Shown: piece by piece, positions 8,738 through 18,109 of the stretch
Position numbering within the stretch: the stretch's first letter is position 1
Layout: every line of letters begins with the position of its first letter
Assembly: GCF_040932005.1 (NCBI RefSeq)
Contig: NZ_CP162414.1
Span: forward strand, 1,205,501-1,269,500
DNA: 64,000 nt
Source of the DNA: Aestuariibius sp. HNIBRBA575
Lineage (GTDB): Bacteria; Pseudomonadota; Alphaproteobacteria; Rhodobacterales; Rhodobacteraceae
Direction of reading: 5' to 3'
The notes under the pieces: generated by a model
What the model saw: only the letters and a program-made list of their open reading frames with translations
Database searches by the model: none
Told to the model about the DNA's origin: nothing
Made by a program: the position numbers and the translations under genes

Positions 8738-9618
8738 GCTGCGGCCTTTCGCTGAGCTTCGCCACCGGCGGTGGCTTGGCCACGTGTTAAACGTTGCATA
8801 ATGCGGTCCAAAACGATTTCCGAAACACGGGTAAAGGCGAGGTAAAACACCAGCAAAGCGAGGAAATACCACATGCGCCAATCGCCATGCGGATAGTCGG
8901 TAAATTGCGGCGTTTTGGTGCCACCCAATTCACGCGCCCAATACACGATATCTTCGACGCCCAAGAGGAACAGCAGGGGGGTGGCCTTGATCAAAACCAT
9001 CCACAAATTGCTGAGGCCGGGCAGGGCATAAACCCACATTTGCGGCACAATGATCCGCCAAAAAGATTGACGATGCGACATGCCATAGGCTTCGGCGGTT
9101 TCGACCTGAGCGCGAGGCACGGCCCGCATGGCACCAAACAGAACATTGGCGACGAAAGCCCCGAAAACAATGGCAAATGTCAAAACAGCAAGGCTGAAGC
9201 CATAGGTTTCATGCACCCATTGTGGCGAGGTTGAGAGGGGCAGTTTTGCCTCGGCGCAGACCAAAAAGTCGCTGCCTTGGCGGATCGGATCGGTCCAGTC
9301 GGGGCACTTCACCTGATGGCGCAGCCACTCAAACCCTTGGTCCAATGCGATCACAAAAAACAGAAAAAATGCGATGTCAGGCACGCCCCGAACAACCGCG
9401 ATATAGGCCTTGCCGATCCAAGAGAGTGGCGCGAATTGCGACCGGGCAGATGTTGCACCAACAAAGCCAAAGGCCATCGACAAAGGCGCAGTGATGGCCA
9501 GCAACAGCAACACGGTGCCAAAGGCCGAATAGAAGGCAAGGTGCTTGCCTGTGGTCAGGTAGCACGACAGCCAAGTCAGGCCCGTGAGCGTTTCAGGATC
9601 GGTGCAATATGAATACAT
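8734..9618 (-). CDS. polar amino-acid ABC transporter permease (HisQ-like)
   Basis: Second inner-membrane permease of the same importer, 294 residues, with an EAA loop around QVETAEAYGMSHRQSF and several hydrophobic helices (about residues 30-55, 85-110, 140-165, 200-225, 255-275). A periplasmic insertion with two cysteines (VKCPDW...LVCAEA, about residues 108-130) lies between helices. It overlaps the following permease by 4 bases. A hairpin separates it from the binding-protein gene. Confidence 0.87.
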   Translation of the reverse strand: MYSYCTDPETLTGLTWLSCYLTTGKHLAFYSAFGTVLLLLAITAPLSMAFGFVGATSARSQFAPLSWIGKAYIAVVRGVPDIAFFLFFVIALDQGFEWLRHQVKCPDWTDPIRQGSDFLVCAEAKLPLSTSPQWVHETYGFSLAVLTFAIVFGAFVANVLFGAMRAVPRAQVETAEAYGMSHRQSFWRIIVPQMWVYALPGLSNLWMVLIKATPLLFLLGVEDIVYWARELGGTKTPQFTDYPHGDWRMWYFLALLVFYLAFTRVSEIVLDRIMQRLTRGQATAGGEAQRKAAA

Positions 9619-9635
9619 GGCCGCGCTATTTTTAA

Positions 9636-9662
9636 GGCGCGGCAGGGGGATCCCGCCGCGCC
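9636..9662 (-). other. intercistronic stem-loop after the binding-protein gene
   Basis: GGCGCGGC (9636-9643) pairs with GCCGCGCC (9655-9662), with an inner GGG/CCC. In the transcript it lies directly after the binding-protein stop. Such hairpins typically protect the upstream message and allow more binding protein than permease. No strong T tract follows, so partial read-through is expected. Confidence 0.6.
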
Positions 9663-9672
9663 GATTTCTAAC

Positions 9673-10404
9673 TTAGTAAGTTGCGGCGTCTTCGCCGAAC
9701 CACTTGATGATCATGGCGTTCAATGTTCCGTCTTCTTTCATCGAAGTGATCGCAGCGTCGAACTTTTCTTTCAGCTCAGCGTCGGATTCACGCAGGCCCA
9801 TGCCAACGCCGCCGCCCAACTGAACGTCAGCGGCTGCAAATGTCAGCTCACCGCCAGAGGCTTCGACCAGTGGAACCAGATAATCTTTGTCCGCAAAAAC
9901 TGCGTCTGCTTCGCCGTTACGAACGGCTGCGACGGTTTCTTCTGGGGTGGCGAATTCGATCAATGCAGCACCAGATTCAGCAACATGTGCGGCCTGAATG
10001 GTTGCGGCCTGCGCGGCAACAACACCACCGGTAACATCAACATCCGCAGACAATGCCACATATGCTGAGGATGCTGGCGGGATGTAGTTTTGAGTGAAAT
10101 CAATGACTTCGTCGCGTTCGTCGGTGATAGACATGCCCGCGATGATGGTGTCATAGTTTGACGATACAAGGTTCGGGATGATGCTGTCCCATTCGTTTGT
10201 CACCCACTCACAGGTCAGTTCTGCGCGCGCGCACAGCTCGTCACCGAGTTCGCGCTCAAAGCCGTCCACTTCGCCGTTATCATTCAAAAAGTTATACGGA
10301 GGGTAGGCGCCCTCGGTGCCCATGCGTACGACGGAATGTCCGTCAGCCAAGGCAAAACCAGCGGTGATCGCAAGCGCAGCAGTCGTCAGTAAAAGTTTCA
10401 TCAT
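9673..10404 (-). CDS. periplasmic amino-acid-binding protein (SBP family 3)
   Basis: Solute receptor of the importer. A clear signal peptide (MMKLLLTTAALAITAGFALA, cleaved near residue 20) is followed by a family 3 binding domain: RMGTEGAYPPYNF, VDGFERELGDELC, WDSIIPNL, DTIIAGMSITDERDEVIDFT. These resemble lysine/arginine/ornithine, histidine or opine receptors; the ligand cannot be fixed by eye. Length is 243 residues. GGGAG before the start codon is the ribosome site. The ATPase gene lies 18 bp upstream. Confidence 0.9.
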   Translation of the reverse strand: MMKLLLTTAALAITAGFALADGHSVVRMGTEGAYPPYNFLNDNGEVDGFERELGDELCARAELTCEWVTNEWDSIIPNLVSSNYDTIIAGMSITDERDEVIDFTQNYIPPASSAYVALSADVDVTGGVVAAQAATIQAAHVAESGAALIEFATPEETVAAVRNGEADAVFADKDYLVPLVEASGGELTFAAADVQLGGGVGMGLRESDAELKEKFDAAITSMKEDGTLNAMIIKWFGEDAATY

Positions 10405-10422
10405 GTGTCTCCCGTTGATGAA

Positions 10423-11190
10423 TTAGTGGGCCGTGTGGGACAGAAATCCCCGCAGCCTCTCGGTTTTTGGATTGCCAAATAGGTCCTTTGGCGCGCCTTC
10501 TTCTTCGATTTTTCCTTGGTGCAGGAACACGACATGATCTGACACATCCGCGGCCAGCTTCATATCATGGGTGACGATCACCATCGTACGCCCTTCGGTT
10601 GCCAAGTCTTTGATAACTTTGACAACCTCTTGTTCCAGCTCGGGGTCAAGCGCAGAGGTCGGTTCGTCAAACAACAGCGCCTGCGGTTCCATACATAACG
10701 CGCGCGCAATGGCGGCACGTTGTTGCTGGCCGCCGGACAATTGTGCGGGGTAAACGTCGCATTTATCGCCGATGCCCACCTTATCCAGATATTTACGCGC
10801 CGATGCTTCGACTTCGTTTGGGTCCCGTTTCAGGACCGTGACCGGCGCTTCCATCACGTTTTGCAGGATGGTCATGTGTGCCCACAGGTTAAACTGTTGA
10901 AACACCATCGATAGATTGGTTCGGATGCGGATCATCTGGGCTTTGTCCGCGGGGCGGCGGGCCAGGCCTTCGCCTTTCCAGGTGACAGGTTCGTCATTGA
11001 ACATCACATCGCCCATTTGACTGTCTTCCAGCAAATTTGCGCAGCGCAGCAATGTGGATTTTCCAGATCCAGAGGATCCGATCAACGACACCACATGTCC
11101 GGCAGGCGCGACAATATCGACGCCTTTCAGCACTTCTAGTGAGCCATAGCTTTTGTGAAGATTTCGAATCTCGATAACGTTTTTAGTCAC
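10423..11190 (-). CDS. polar amino-acid ABC transporter ATP-binding protein
   Basis: Energises the importer. Walker A GSSGSGKST (residues about 38-46), Q-loop VFQQFNLW, signature LSGGQQQR, Walker B LLFDEPTSALDPE and the H-loop TVIVTHD-type segment are all intact; length is 255 residues from the GTG at 11188-11190. That start is preferred over an upstream ATG at 11262 because AAGGATGG sits about ten bases before it and the family N-terminus begins here. First gene of the operon ATPase, binding protein, permease, permease, amidotransferase. Confidence 0.92.
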   Translation of the reverse strand: MTKNVIEIRNLHKSYGSLEVLKGVDIVAPAGHVVSLIGSSGSGKSTLLRCANLLEDSQMGDVMFNDEPVTWKGEGLARRPADKAQMIRIRTNLSMVFQQFNLWAHMTILQNVMEAPVTVLKRDPNEVEASARKYLDKVGIGDKCDVYPAQLSGGQQQRAAIARALCMEPQALLFDEPTSALDPELEQEVVKVIKDLATEGRTMVIVTHDMKLAADVSDHVVFLHQGKIEEEGAPKDLFGNPKTERLRGFLSHTAH

Positions 11191-11297
11191 GTTTGGCAGC
11201 CATCCTTGTTTGGCATGAAGTAAGACTTGTTTTACCGGCAAATGCAACGTCACCCTGTTCATTAACCTAGGGTAAATTCGGGCAAAACGACCTAATT

Positions 11298-12053
11298 TCA
11301 GTCGGTTTGTAGCATTGCAGGGGTTGGAACGTCTAAAAACTGATCCATTGAGATATCAGCGATTCCCCACAGGTTCAGGATTTTTTGATCCTCAACAGCA
11401 AGCTGATCAAGGGCCGCGCCCACGGCCTGACGGATGCGGGCGGCATCATTTGATTTGGCGGTGATGTAGGGCATGGCGGGGGTCGCGGCCGTGCGTCCAA
11501 CCGTGGTGAGTTGCGTGGCGATCCCGTTCTCAGCTTGGATCATGTTCCACGTCACCGCGTCCAAACTGGCAATATCTGCCTTGCCAAAGGCAACGTCAGC
11601 AGCTGAATTGCGGTGACCGCCGGAAAAATAAGTGTTGGTCAGTGTCACGTTCTGATCGGCCAGATGGGTGATCGGGGCGGCCCAGCCAGATTGCGAATGA
11701 TCCTGATTAAAGGCAAATTTCAGATCGGCCCAATCTTCGGGCAGGTCTGTTTCACTGCCGCGGCGCATGACAAAAACGCTATAATAATACCCGGGTTCTG
11801 CATGTGGCAGCCCATAATCAGGGGCGCCAACCAATGCGACCTGATCATGCAGTTTGCTGCGATAGGGCAGGCCGCAAGTCTGGGAAAACACCAATTCAGG
11901 ATTGATCCAATGGTCCCAAATATCCCCTGACCGGGTCAGGGCAGACGGCGCGGCGATCCCTGTCGCCTGCAGCGCATCCCGTATCAACCCCCAAAGCCGA
12001 TCATTCGCGCCAATGGTGGCAGGCGCATCATACATGGGCAGGCTGGCGATCAA
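11298..12053 (-). CDS. PhnD-like phosphate/phosphonate-type binding protein without signal peptide
   Basis: A 251-residue protein with the fold of phosphonate-type periplasmic binding proteins (ASLPMYDAP at the N-terminus, then SQTCGLPYR, FNQDHSQSGW, TYFSGGHRNSA and a DAVTWNM segment). It begins directly with the binding domain and shows no signal peptide, so it is either cytoplasmic or exported by another route. Its start overlaps the stop of the upstream TerB-like gene as ATGA, implying translational coupling. No phosphonate permease or ATPase is adjacent. Confidence 0.7.
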   Translation of the reverse strand: MIASLPMYDAPATIGANDRLWGLIRDALQATGIAAPSALTRSGDIWDHWINPELVFSQTCGLPYRSKLHDQVALVGAPDYGLPHAEPGYYYSVFVMRRGSETDLPEDWADLKFAFNQDHSQSGWAAPITHLADQNVTLTNTYFSGGHRNSAADVAFGKADIASLDAVTWNMIQAENGIATQLTTVGRTAATPAMPYITAKSNDAARIRQAVGAALDQLAVEDQKILNLWGIADISMDQFLDVPTPAMLQTD

Positions 12054-12493
12054 GCGCTGCGGGCCTCGACCCGGCGGCGGGCATGGGCGCTGTCTTGGTC
12101 TTTGACGCCCAACATCGGTGCCACCATGCGAATCAACGCGTCTTCGTCGTGATCACGCACACCATCGGCCAGCACCACTTCCCAAAGGGCTTCGATCACC
12201 GCTTCGCGATCCTCGTAGGCCACGGCGTCTTTGATCGCGCGGGTGAACCGCACGGTGTCTGGCGCTTCGTGTTCGATCGCTTCGCATTGGGCGCGCAATT
12301 GCGCGGCTTCAACTTGGTTCAAGTCATAGCGCGCTGACAGGATTCGGTCGATCCGGGCGATTTCTGCGACGGCATATTCGCCGTCCGATTTGGCCAAACG
12401 GACCAACAATGCCCCAAGAGCAAGACGTGCATCGACGTCTTGAAACGGTTCCGGGGCCTGCCCGGTTAAACGGCGGAAAAATTCTGATATCAT
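12050..12493 (-). CDS. TerB-family protein (first of a tandem pair)
   Basis: A 147-residue cytoplasmic helical protein of the TerB (tellurite-resistance-type) family, with the typical pattern ALGALLVRLAKSDGEYAVAEIARIDRIL then EALWEVVLADGVRDHDEDALI, the acidic helices proposed to bind metal. It is clearly paralogous to the neighbour at 12542-12979. Function is unknown; despite the family name there are no other ter genes here. Confidence 0.8.
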   Translation of the reverse strand: MISEFFRRLTGQAPEPFQDVDARLALGALLVRLAKSDGEYAVAEIARIDRILSARYDLNQVEAAQLRAQCEAIEHEAPDTVRFTRAIKDAVAYEDREAVIEALWEVVLADGVRDHDEDALIRMVAPMLGVKDQDSAHARRRVEARSA

Positions 12494-12541
12494 AGGTCTG
12501 ATATAGGCATCCCAGCGGGGCGCGCCAATATGTTAATTCAG

Positions 12542-12979
12542 CTAGCCAGTCACATCTGCCAACAAAGCTGCGACCCGTTCTGGTGCCACACCAAAGGCTT
12601 CGCTGGCCATCGCAACCACATCCTCTTCGCTGCTGTGTTTTTGCCCATCCGCAACAGAAATGACCCACATCGCGCGCACCATGGCTTCACGGTCTTCTTC
12701 TGATACGTCGCGGGTTATGATCGCGGCCATGTCTTTGGTAGAGGGCAGGGCGGTTTCTAGTTTTTCACAAGATGCCCGCATCCGCGCGGCCTCTAACGGG
12801 TTTAAATCGAACCGATCCATCAGAATTTTGTCAATCTGTTCAATCTCTTGAAATAAATAGGCTTTGTCGGCTTTTGCGATCCTGACCAACAAGGCCCCCA
12901 ATGCATGTTGTGCATCCTCGGGTGCCATCGGGGTCACCAAGGGGTCGGATTTGAAATGGGACAGCAGGCGTTCAAACAT
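12542..12979 (-). CDS. TerB-family protein (second of a tandem pair)
   Basis: A 145-residue paralogue of the 12050-12493 product: ALGALLVRIAKADKAYLFQEIEQIDKIL and RAMWVISVADGQKHSSEEDVVAMA match it position for position. The start at 12979 (MFERLLSHF) follows AAGGAG; longer readings have no such site. It is the first gene of the leftward unit TerB, TerB, PhnD-like. The pair looks like a local gene duplication. Confidence 0.8.
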   Translation of the reverse strand: MFERLLSHFKSDPLVTPMAPEDAQHALGALLVRIAKADKAYLFQEIEQIDKILMDRFDLNPLEAARMRASCEKLETALPSTKDMAAIITRDVSEEDREAMVRAMWVISVADGQKHSSEEDVVAMASEAFGVAPERVAALLADVTG

Positions 12980-13143
12980 GGCAAAGCTCCTTGGAATTGA
13001 AGTCATGCTGGTACAAGCCGCACAGGGTTTCAACGGGGAAAAATATTTTTGCGGTGTCTTGTTGTGTGAAACAGGTTGCTGGGCTGCGGCTATCCCCTCA
13101 TAGTTGATTTGGGTGATGTTTTTACCCGTTCAAATGTTTTTCT

Positions 13144-13614
13144 GTGAGGATGATGACTTTGCGTATTCTTAGCCGACCGCTCTCTTTGGCTTGTCTGATG
13201 GGGGCGATGATTGCGGGCCCTCATGCCGCTGCGGCGGACGATGTTGTAGCACAGGCCGACTGGCCGTATCTGGGGGTCAGCTGGAGCAGCGGATCAACTA
13301 CCCATTACCGGTTTGACGTGTTTAACTCTGACGGGAAAGTAATGCTATGTGGTGCGATTGCGACGCGCGGACGGGGCACAGCAGCCCAGCAATTTACCCG
13401 GGCCCTAAAAAACGATCTGGTTTTGCGCATCAATGATGAACAGGTGGAACGCAACTTGAGTTTTTTCCGTACTGTTGGGTCACGCTATTTAGCAGATCAA
13501 TTGATTGGCGCAGCAGCCAATTGCGAAGTTCTGGATGTGGATTTCCCGTCGGGGGAATTTAGCTATTGGGTTGGTCCGCCAAATTCCAGCGGCAGCTACC
13601 GCGTTGATCGCTAA
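13144..13614 (+). CDS. small secreted protein of unknown function
   Basis: I do not recognise a family. A hydrophobic signal sequence with cleavage near residue 30 (PHAAAADDV) is followed by about 125 residues with two cysteines, likely one disulfide bond in the periplasm. The exact start is unclear: GTG at 13144 and ATGs at 13150 and 13153 are all in frame and the only purine-rich run (GAGG, 13146-13149) overlaps them. It is transcribed alone and ends in a strong terminator. Confidence 0.6.
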   Translation: MRMMTLRILSRPLSLACLMGAMIAGPHAAAADDVVAQADWPYLGVSWSSGSTTHYRFDVFNSDGKVMLCGAIATRGRGTAAQQFTRALKNDLVLRINDEQVERNLSFFRTVGSRYLADQLIGAAANCEVLDVDFPSGEFSYWVGPPNSSGSYRVDR

Positions 13615-13620
13615 TAAAAA

Positions 13621-13650
13621 ACCGGTGCAGATTATCTCTGCACCGGTTTT
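13621..13650. terminator. bidirectional intrinsic terminator
   Basis: ACCGGTGCAGA (13621-13631) pairs perfectly with TCTGCACCGGT (13637-13647). A-rich sequence precedes it and T's follow, so it can end both the small secreted gene (rightward) and pyrG (leftward). Confidence 0.88.
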
Positions 13651-13680
13651 CGGTGAATGAAATCTGGCGAGACGAGCCTG

Positions 13681-15324
13681 TTAAACCAACCGGGAATTAT
13701 CAACGGCGGCCCGCACGAAATCGGCGAACAAAGGATGCGGCAGGAACGGTTTAGATTTCAGCTCGGGGTGGAATTGAACGCCGATAAACCACGGGTGATC
13801 CTTCCATTCGACGATTTCTGGCAGCCGGCCATCCGGGGACATGCCAGAGAATTGCAAACCGCATTCTTCCAATTGTTTGCGATACTTGATGTCGACCTCA
13901 TAGCGGTGACGATGGCGTTCTTCGATGGCTGTTCCGCCATAAATCTCGGCGACTTTGGACCCTTCGGTCAGGACCGCATCATAGGCGCCCAGACGCATAG
14001 TGCCGCCTTTGTCATCGTCGGTTTTGCGCTGTACCTTGGCGTTGCCCTGCACCCATTCCTTTAGGTGATATACCACAGGTTCGAACCGTTTTTTGCCTGC
14101 TTCGTGGTCAAACTCTTCGGACCCGGCTGCGGTCAGACCGGCCACGTTACGGGCCGCTTCGATAACGGCCATTTGCATGCCCAAACAAATACCCAAATAA
14201 GGCACTTTGCGTTCGCGGGCGAATTGCGCGGCTTTGATTTTGCCTTCTGTGCCGCGTTCGCCAAATCCGCCGGGCACCAGAATCGCATCATAGCCTTCTA
14301 GGTAGGGGGCGGCGTCTTCACTGTCGAATACTTCGGCATCGACCCATTCCACTTTGACGCGGACCCGGTTGGCCATGCCACCATGTGTCAGGGCCTCTTT
14401 GATGGATTTGTAGGCGTCTTCCAGTTGGATATATTTGCCGACAATCGCCACTTTGACTTCGCCGTCTGTGTTTAATGTGCGGTCCTGAACGTCGCGCCAT
14501 TTGCCCATCGACGGTTGCGGGGCAGGGGAAATGCCAAAGGCATCCAAGACGGCCTGATCCAGACCTTGTTCGCGATAGGCCAGCGGGGCTTCGTAGATCG
14601 ATTTCAGATCATACGCCGCGACAACCGCCTCTTTGCGCACGTTACAGAACAGCGCGATTTTTTCGCGCTCGCGATCTGGAATAGGGTGTTCGGACCGGCA
14701 AACCAACACATCAGGCGCGATCCCGATGCTTTGCAATTCTTTGACGGAATGCTGGGTTGGCTTGGTTTTCAATTCACCGGATGCGGCCAGATAAGGCAGC
14801 AATGTCAGGTGCATAAAGATACATTCGCCCCGCGGTCGCCCATGGGCAAACTGGCGGATGGCCTCAAAGAAGGGCAGACCTTCGATATCGCCAACCGTAC
14901 CGCCAATTTCGCATAGCATGAAATCAACTTCGTCATCCCCAACAGCGAGGAAATCTTTGATTTCGTTGGTGACATGGGGCACCACCTGAATGGTTTTGCC
15001 CAGATAATCGCCGCGCCGTTCCTTTTCCAGCACACTGGAATAGACCCGCCCGGAGCTGACAGAATCAGTGTTGCGCGCCGCAACCCCGGTGAACCGTTCG
15101 TAATGACCCAGGTCCAGATCGGTTTCTGCCCCGTCATCGGTCACAAACACTTCGCCATGTTCAAACGGCGACATCGTGCCGGGATCGACGTTCAGATAGG
15201 GATCCAATTTCCGCAATCGAACAGAAAACCCGCGTGCCTGTAACAACGCGCCAAGCGCCGCAGACGCCAGGCCTTTGCCCAGCGAAGATACAACACCACC
15301 AGTAATGAAAACGTAACGCGCCAT
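13681..15324 (-). CDS. pyrG: CTP synthase
   Basis: Makes CTP from UTP, ATP and glutamine, the last step of pyrimidine nucleotide synthesis. The N-terminal synthase domain carries [14 protein letters not shown] and [22 protein letters not shown]; the C-terminal amidotransferase domain has Cys380 (YLGICLGMQ) and the HPE triad part in GVQFHPE. The 547-residue length and the [10 protein letters not shown] start are typical. It lies downstream of secG in the same direction but is separated by a terminator, so it is probably transcribed from its own promoter in the 15.33-15.45 kb gap. Confidence 0.98.
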   Translation of the reverse strand: MARYVFITGGVVSSLGKGLASAALGALLQARGFSVRLRKLDPYLNVDPGTMSPFEHGEVFVTDDGAETDLDLGHYERFTGVAARNTDSVSSGRVYSSVLEKERRGDYLGKTIQVVPHVTNEIKDFLAVGDDEVDFMLCEIGGTVGDIEGLPFFEAIRQFAHGRPRGECIFMHLTLLPYLAASGELKTKPTQHSVKELQSIGIAPDVLVCRSEHPIPDREREKIALFCNVRKEAVVAAYDLKSIYEAPLAYREQGLDQAVLDAFGISPAPQPSMGKWRDVQDRTLNTDGEVKVAIVGKYIQLEDAYKSIKEALTHGGMANRVRVKVEWVDAEVFDSEDAAPYLEGYDAILVPGGFGERGTEGKIKAAQFARERKVPYLGICLGMQMAVIEAARNVAGLTAAGSEEFDHEAGKKRFEPVVYHLKEWVQGNAKVQRKTDDDKGGTMRLGAYDAVLTEGSKVAEIYGGTAIEERHRHRYEVDIKYRKQLEECGLQFSGMSPDGRLPEIVEWKDHPWFIGVQFHPELKSKPFLPHPLFADFVRAAVDNSRLV

Positions 15325-15453
15325 GTTCGGCTGTCCCCCGTGAATTCGTAGCTATGCGAAAACGGCCTTAGATAGGCCCTATCACGGGATTTAAGAATAA
15401 CAGGATTCGCCCCGGCCCCGCAACCGAAACACGCAATATCATGTTGAACAAAT

Positions 15454-15493
15454 AAAAAGACCCGCAATCTGTTGTAGATTAGGGGTCTTTTTT
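15454..15493 (-). terminator. intrinsic terminator after secG
   Basis: Read leftward, AAAAAAGACCC and GGGTCTTTTT flank an inner AATCT/AGATT stem, giving a hairpin with a T run starting two bases after the secG stop codon. Confidence 0.85.
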
Positions 15494-15494
15494 A

Positions 15495-15860
15495 TCAATC
15501 AGCGGCTGGAACAACCGGTGTGTTGGCATCAACCGTCGGCGGCAACAAAGATGTGCCATCTTCGACGGGGGCGGTTTGTTCGACCCCTGCACCATCTGTC
15601 AGGCCATTCACAACGGATCCATCTGCTGAATTATTGGCCGCAATGATGGTCATCGCAACCGACGCCGCCATAAAGCCTGCGCCCAGAAACCATGTGACTT
15701 TGCCCAGAGCGGTCGCCGCGGACCGGCTGGACATCACGCCACCGCCGGCACCACCACCGCCGCCCATTCCAAGACCGCCCCCTTCTGACCGCTGCAACAG
15801 CACGACAGCAATCAACGCCAGAGCGAAGATCAACAGGATAACTAGAACGACGTTTTCCAT
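15495..15860 (-). CDS. secG: preprotein translocase subunit SecG
   Basis: Auxiliary SecYEG channel subunit that aids SecA cycling. The N-terminus MENVVLVILLIFALALIAVVLLQRSEGGGLGMG is a transmembrane helix followed by the hallmark Gln-Arg-Ser-Glu-Gly-Gly-Gly motif, a glycine-rich loop, and a second helix (residues about 50-75). A Pro/Thr/Val-rich tail extends the protein to 121 residues, as in other alphaproteobacteria. Confidence 0.95.
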   Translation of the reverse strand: MENVVLVILLIFALALIAVVLLQRSEGGGLGMGGGGGAGGGVMSSRSAATALGKVTWFLGAGFMAASVAMTIIAANNSADGSVVNGLTDGAGVEQTAPVEDGTSLLPPTVDANTPVVPAAD

Positions 15861-15952
15861 TCAGGGGGCCTTTGTGGTCAGGTGGTGTTATAGAACGGTG
15901 TGTATCTAAAACCAGAAACCCGCCTTCGCAACCCTTAACGGGCCGATCTGGT

Positions 15953-16348
15953 TTATTCGTCCACATCATCGATGTCTGATTGACCTGATAAGGCGCGGCG
16001 CACGTGGCTCCAACTTAGGCCGATGCCCAACACAAAGGACAGGGCCACCAACCCAATCCACGTGTTCAGCGTCGGGTTTTGCAGATCAAGCCAGCCAAAA
16101 TCATAGGCCACCCACAAAATCGCACCCACCAGCGCCAAAACCAGCCCCATGCCAAACAGCCCAATGGATCGCAGCGTCGCGCGTAGGTAGATAATGTAAC
16201 CGATCAACAGCAATAATCCCGCCAAAGCCGCCACAGACATTTGGGTTTCCCAGTTTTGCGCAACCCATTGCACATAATTCCAACGGGTGGGGTTATAGGT
16301 CGCAGCCAATAACACAAACGCAAATAACCAACGCAAAACAAAGCTCAT
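15953..16348 (-). CDS. small four-helix membrane protein (possibly DUF6524)
   Basis: A 131-residue inner-membrane protein with about four hydrophobic segments (residues about 5-20, 38-58, 64-86, 98-120) and an acidic tail [12 protein letters not shown] associate it from memory with the DUF6524 family of Rhodobacteraceae, whose function is unknown. The start at 16348 (MSFVLRWLF) gives the first membrane helix at the N-terminus; a longer reading to 16417 adds a charged segment unlike the family. Divergent from purA. Confidence 0.65.
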   Translation of the reverse strand: MSFVLRWLFAFVLLAATYNPTRWNYVQWVAQNWETQMSVAALAGLLLLIGYIIYLRATLRSIGLFGMGLVLALVGAILWVAYDFGWLDLQNPTLNTWIGLVALSFVLGIGLSWSHVRRALSGQSDIDDVDE

Positions 16349-16498
16349 ATTCCATCCTCTGGCAGCCACAGCGCCAAGATGCCTGCGCGGTTTCACCCTG
16401 TCCAGAACCCAGTTCATCCAATGTGCTGTGAATTTGCTGTTTCGTTAAACGTTTGGTTCGCCTATACGGGCGCGGGTTTATGCAAAAGGATCAGCAAT

Positions 16499-17794
16499 AT
16501 GGCCAACGTGGTTGTCGTGGGCGCCCAATGGGGTGACGAAGGCAAAGGCAAAATCGTCGACTGGCTCTCTGAGCGGGCAGATGTGATTGCACGTTTTCAA
16601 GGTGGGCATAATGCCGGGCACACGCTTGTCATTGATGGCGCGGTTTACAAATTGCACGCATTGCCATCGGGCGTTGTGCGGGGCGGTAAATTGTCGGTTA
16701 TCGGCAATGGCGTCGTGCTGGATCCTTGGCACCTGTTGAAGGAAATCGAAACGCTGCGCGCGCAAGGCGTTGAAATCACGCCAGAAACGCTGATGGTTGC
16801 GGAAAATACGCCGCTGATCCTGCCGATCCACGGCGAATTGGACCGCGCCCGCGAAGAGGCTGCCAGCAAAGGCACCAAGATCGGCACAACCGGTCGCGGC
16901 ATTGGCCCCGCATACGAAGACAAAGTGGGCCGCCGGTCGGTTCGTGTTGCCGATCTGGCCGATCCTGCAACGCTTGAGGCACGTGTTGATCGCGCATTGC
17001 AGCATCACGATCCGCTGCGCAAAGGTCTGGGCTTTGATCCGGTTGATCGCGACGCGCTGTTGGCACAACTTAATGAAGTTGCCGCACAGATTCTGCCTTA
17101 TGCGGCCCCGGTTTGGAAAGTGCTGAACGAAAAACGCAAAGCCGGAAAACGTATCCTGTTTGAAGGGGCACAAGGCGCGCTGCTGGACATCGACTTTGGC
17201 ACCTATCCCTTTGTGACATCATCCAATGTGATCGCAGGTCAGGCCGCCACAGGTGTTGGCATTGGCCCGGGATCCATCGATTACGTACTGGGCATCGTCA
17301 AAGCTTACACCACACGCGTCGGAGAAGGCCCGTTCCCAACAGAATTGGACGACGATGATGGGCAACGTCTGGGCGAACGCGGTCACGAATTCGGCACGAC
17401 TACGGGCCGCAAACGCCGCTGTGGTTGGTTTGACGCTGCTTTGGTGCGCCAAACCTGCGCCACATCCGGCGTCACCGGGATTTCACTGACCAAATTGGAC
17501 GTTTTGGACGGGTTTGAGACGCTGAAAATCTGTACCGGATACGAATTGGACGGCAAAACGCTGGATTATTTGCCCACAGCGGCGGATCAGCAGGCGCGGT
17601 GCAAACCGATCTACGAAGAAATGCCCGGCTGGTCCGAATCGACCGAAGGCGCGCGCAGCTGGAACGATTTGCCGGCCAATGCGATCAAATACGTTAAACG
17701 CGTCGAAGAACTGATCGATTGCCCGGTTGCGTTGCTGTCCACATCACCAGAGCGGGACGACACGATCCTGGTCACTGACCCGTTCGCGGATTGA
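16499..17794 (+). CDS. purA: adenylosuccinate synthetase
   Basis: Converts IMP, aspartate and GTP to adenylosuccinate, the first committed step to AMP. The start at 16499 is preferred because AAAGGA lies 8 bases before it and the family N-terminus [18 protein letters not shown] follows at once. Other hallmarks are [46 protein letters not shown] and [13 protein letters not shown]. The 431-residue length is standard. The small DUF2842-type gene follows after 4 bp. Confidence 0.98.
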   Translation: MANVVVVGAQWGDEGKGKIVDWLSERADVIARFQGGHNAGHTLVIDGAVYKLHALPSGVVRGGKLSVIGNGVVLDPWHLLKEIETLRAQGVEITPETLMVAENTPLILPIHGELDRAREEAASKGTKIGTTGRGIGPAYEDKVGRRSVRVADLADPATLEARVDRALQHHDPLRKGLGFDPVDRDALLAQLNEVAAQILPYAAPVWKVLNEKRKAGKRILFEGAQGALLDIDFGTYPFVTSSNVIAGQAATGVGIGPGSIDYVLGIVKAYTTRVGEGPFPTELDDDDGQRLGERGHEFGTTTGRKRRCGWFDAALVRQTCATSGVTGISLTKLDVLDGFETLKICTGYELDGKTLDYLPTAADQQARCKPIYEEMPGWSESTEGARSWNDLPANAIKYVKRVEELIDCPVALLSTSPERDDTILVTDPFAD

Positions 17795-17798
17795 TCTG

Positions 17799-18023
17799 AT
17801 GACCTATAAATCCCGCAAAAAGCTGGCTTTGTTTATCTTGCTGATTGGCATGCCAGCCTATGTGGTTTTTGCCGTAACGGTGATGAACCGGATCGGAAGC
17901 CTGCCCAATTGGGTCGAGTTTCCGATTTATGTCATGCTTGGGATTGGTTGGATTTTCCCGTTGAAAAAGGTGTTTATGGGGATCGGTCAGGCCGACCCGG
18001 ATGCACCAAGGGACCAAGAGTAA
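17799..18023 (+). CDS. DUF2842-type small membrane protein
   Basis: A 74-residue protein with two hydrophobic helices (residues about 9-28 and 40-58) separated by a short loop with NWVEFP, matching the DUF2842 family of alphaproteobacteria, function unknown. The ATG at 17799 lies 4 bp after the purA stop, so it is translated from the purA message. A strong terminator closes the unit. Confidence 0.75.
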   Translation: MTYKSRKKLALFILLIGMPAYVVFAVTVMNRIGSLPNWVEFPIYVMLGIGWIFPLKKVFMGIGQADPDAPRDQE

Positions 18024-18043
18024 AGTCCCCCAATTCGGTGACG

Positions 18044-18083
18044 CACAAAAAAGCGGGCAGAGAAATCTCTGCCCGCTTTTTTG
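18044..18083. terminator. bidirectional intrinsic terminator
   Basis: A-rich CACAAAAAAGCGGGCAGAGA pairs with TCTCTGCCCGCTTTTTTGTG with almost no loop. The A and T runs on both sides let it serve the purA unit and the opposing large acidic gene. Confidence 0.9.
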
Positions 18084-18109
18084 TGTGTTTGGCGCGTGAA
18101 GCGAGGGGG

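Noticed and set aside
16478..17173. Leftward 231-codon open frame over purA
   Set aside because: It is antisense to the catalytic core of purA, and the open frame is explained by purA codon usage.
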